NCBI GenBank assembly: GCA_031261145.1
Contig: JAISJX010000091.1
Span: 1-7,090 of the forward strand
DNA length: 7,090 nt
Reading direction: 5' to 3'
Origin: Tannerella sp.
GTDB lineage: Bacteria; Bacteroidota; Bacteroidia; Bacteroidales; Tannerellaceae
Shown: positions 5,842-7,090 of the stretch, piece by piece
Position numbering within the stretch: the first letter of the stretch is position 1
Layout of the letters: the number at the start of each line of letters is the position of its first letter
Position numbers and translations under genes: made by a program
The notes under the pieces: model-generated
Database searches by the model: none
Told to the model about the DNA's origin: nothing
Seen by the model: only the letters and a program-made list of their open reading frames with translations

Positions 5842-7090
5842 TACAATTACCAAATGCTATGTACAAGACCCTGTTTTCCATACTCGGTCTGTTTTGTTTT
5901 CTTTCGTTACCGGCTCAAACGCCCGTAAGCAACGAAACCATCCTGAAGAAAGTTCAGGGCGTGGATCAATATATGAAAACGATAAGAGGCTACTTGCACG
6001 AACATCCCGAAGTCTCCGGGCAGGAGTTTGAAACGGCAAAGTTTATCCAGTCTGAAATCGCTAAACTGGGTTTGCCTGTTACGAAAGTGCGGGGAACCGG
6101 TTTTTATGTGGTGCTGGATACGCATCGACCCGGTAAAACGATTGGCCTGCGTACGGATATTGACGCCTTGCCTGTTCCCGAAAACGCCCCCAATCTCAAA
6201 CAACCTAAAAAATGGCTGTCTAAGAAAGAGGGCGTCTCCCATGCTTGCGGGCACGACGGGCATGTTGCGATTTTATTGGGAGCCGTACACGTACTCCATG
6301 ACTTGCAGGCGCAGCTTCGCGGTAAAGTGGTGTTTATCTTTGAGGAAGGTGAAGAGACCGGTTCGGGTATTGATGCGATGATAGAGGCTTTGACGCCGTT
6401 GCATATAGATGCGTTCTACGGCAATCATCTGAAATCGAATTTAAAGACCGGTGAGTTGTTTATCCGGGAAGGCCCAATCATGGCCGGTACGGGTACCGTA
6501 TCTTTTGATGTGATTGGGCAAGGCGGTCATGCCTCCCGCCCCGATTTATCAATCAATCCGGTCTTTGCCGCAGCCAATATACTGACAGGCGTCTCTATTG
6601 CCTGGAACAATCAGCGGGACATCACCAAGACGCTTACCTTGGGTATTACACAAATACACGGCGGAGAGGTGTATAATGTGATTCCCAATTCGGTATATAT
6701 AGGAGGAACCATCCGCTTCTTCGATGGGGATGATGCCGCCAAAGGCTTTGCCATGTTTCGCAAGGTGACGGAAGACATCGCCCGCGCCCATAAGTGTACC
6801 GTCCAATTCCGTGATAATATGGGGATAATCTTAAACCCCGTAGTCAATGATCCTGAATTAACCGGTTTCGTTCGTCGTGCGGTGACAGAGCTTTACCCCG
6901 GTAAAGTGCTGACAGGAGAGCAGTATATCTGGTATGCGGCTGAAACCTTCTCCAAGTACAGCCGGTTAGCTCCCACGACATTTGTTTTTGCCGGCATCAA
7001 GAATGACGACCTCGGTAGCGGGGCGGAACATCACAACGACCGTTTCGATTTAGATGAAGAAGCGCTCCGGTATGCCTTAGGAGCTATGGT
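5838..7090 (+). CDS. Exported M20-family metallo-amidohydrolase (3' end cut by window)
   Basis: Open to the window end: 417 codons, missing only a short C-terminal piece. It is an M20D-type (amidohydrolase/aminoacylase/carboxypeptidase) enzyme that should cleave N-acyl or peptide-like amide bonds of amino acids using two metal ions. Motifs in order: LRTDIDALPVPE at 104-115, HACGHDGH at 135-142 (metal Cys137 and His139), FEEGEE at 168-173 (Glu172 probable general base, Glu173 ligand), GNH at 195-197 (His197 ligand), the dimerisation-domain GQGGHASRP at 227-235, GGEVYNVIPNSV at 275-286 and EHHNDRFDLDEEAL at 397-410 (His399 ligand). The N-terminus has a signal peptide, MYKTLFSILGLFCFLSLPA, with likely cleavage before Gln27, so it acts in the periplasm or beyond. 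The start is 5838 or the in-frame ATG at 5859; an in-frame stop at 5823 rules out anything much earlier. Substrate cannot be told from sequence. Confidence 0.92.
   Translation, partial: MIQLPNAMYKTLFSILGLFCFLSLPAQTPVSNETILKKVQGVDQYMKTIRGYLHEHPEVSGQEFETAKFIQSEIAKLGLPVTKVRGTGFYVVLDTHRPGKTIGLRTDIDALPVPENAPNLKQPKKWLSKKEGVSHACGHDGHVAILLGAVHVLHDLQAQLRGKVVFIFEEGEETGSGIDAMIEALTPLHIDAFYGNHLKSNLKTGELFIREGPIMAGTGTVSFDVIGQGGHASRPDLSINPVFAAANILTGVSIAWNNQRDITKTLTLGITQIHGGEVYNVIPNSVYIGGTIRFFDGDDAAKGFAMFRKVTEDIARAHKCTVQFRDNMGIILNPVVNDPELTGFVRRAVTELYPGKVLTGEQYIWYAAETFSKYSRLAPTTFVFAGIKNDDLGSGAEHHNDRFDLDEEALRYALGAM

Noticed and set aside
6028..6381. 117-codon plus-strand frame inside the amidohydrolase
   Set aside because: The overlapping frame carries the M20 metal-binding motifs across the same bases; this one is Arg/Lys/Cys-rich shadow coding.
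5838..7090. Assignment of the amidohydrolase as a diaminopimelate-pathway deacylase (dapE or N-acetyl-DAP deacetylase)
   Set aside because: The signal peptide places it outside the cytoplasm and the motifs are M20D-like rather than DapE-like; proximity to lysA alone is not enough.

Overview
The window is a one-strand (+) stretch of ordinary bacterial chromosome. It most resembles a member of the Bacteroidales. The evidence is the style of the protein sequences, AT-rich gaps with few Shine-Dalgarno sites, a Bacteroidetes-type TAnnTTTG -7 promoter element, and a secreted hydrolase whose predicted mature end is Gln. Genus is not resolved from sequence alone; the moderate G+C would suit a Parabacteroides- or Tannerella-like organism, but that is a guess.

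Layout: (1) 1-2369 is the distal half of a histidine operon in the order hisH (3' part only), hisA, hisF, hisIE. These genes encode the steps from phosphoribosyl-ATP to imidazole-glycerol phosphate plus AICAR. (2) 2374-3090 is an FtsE-type ABC ATPase, four bases after hisIE and with no ftsX beside it. (3) 3136-4455 and 4507-5664 are lysC (aspartokinase) and lysA (diaminopimelate decarboxylase), the first and last enzymes of the aspartate-to-lysine route, which also supplies diaminopimelate for the cell wall. (4) 5665-5837 is the longest non-coding stretch. It holds a good -7 promoter element, a small stem-loop and a doubtful 34-codon ORF. (5) 5838-7090 is a signal-peptide-bearing M20-family metallo-amidohydrolase, cut by the window end a few residues before its C-terminus.

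How it works together: hisH to ftsE is spaced like one transcription unit (gaps of 5, 4, 26 and 4 bases). lysC and lysA follow after 45 and 51 AT-rich bases and may be read through from it or have their own weak promoters. The amidohydrolase looks like a new transcription unit. All the large genes have intact family motifs. I see no CRISPR array, mobile element, tRNA, rRNA or prophage, and no clear case for an undescribed multi-gene system. The points most worth a second look are the orphan ftsE sandwiched between two amino-acid pathways, the small ORF overlapping the amidohydrolase start (with a possible frameshift in a G run), and the export of the amidohydrolase next to lysine/diaminopimelate genes.
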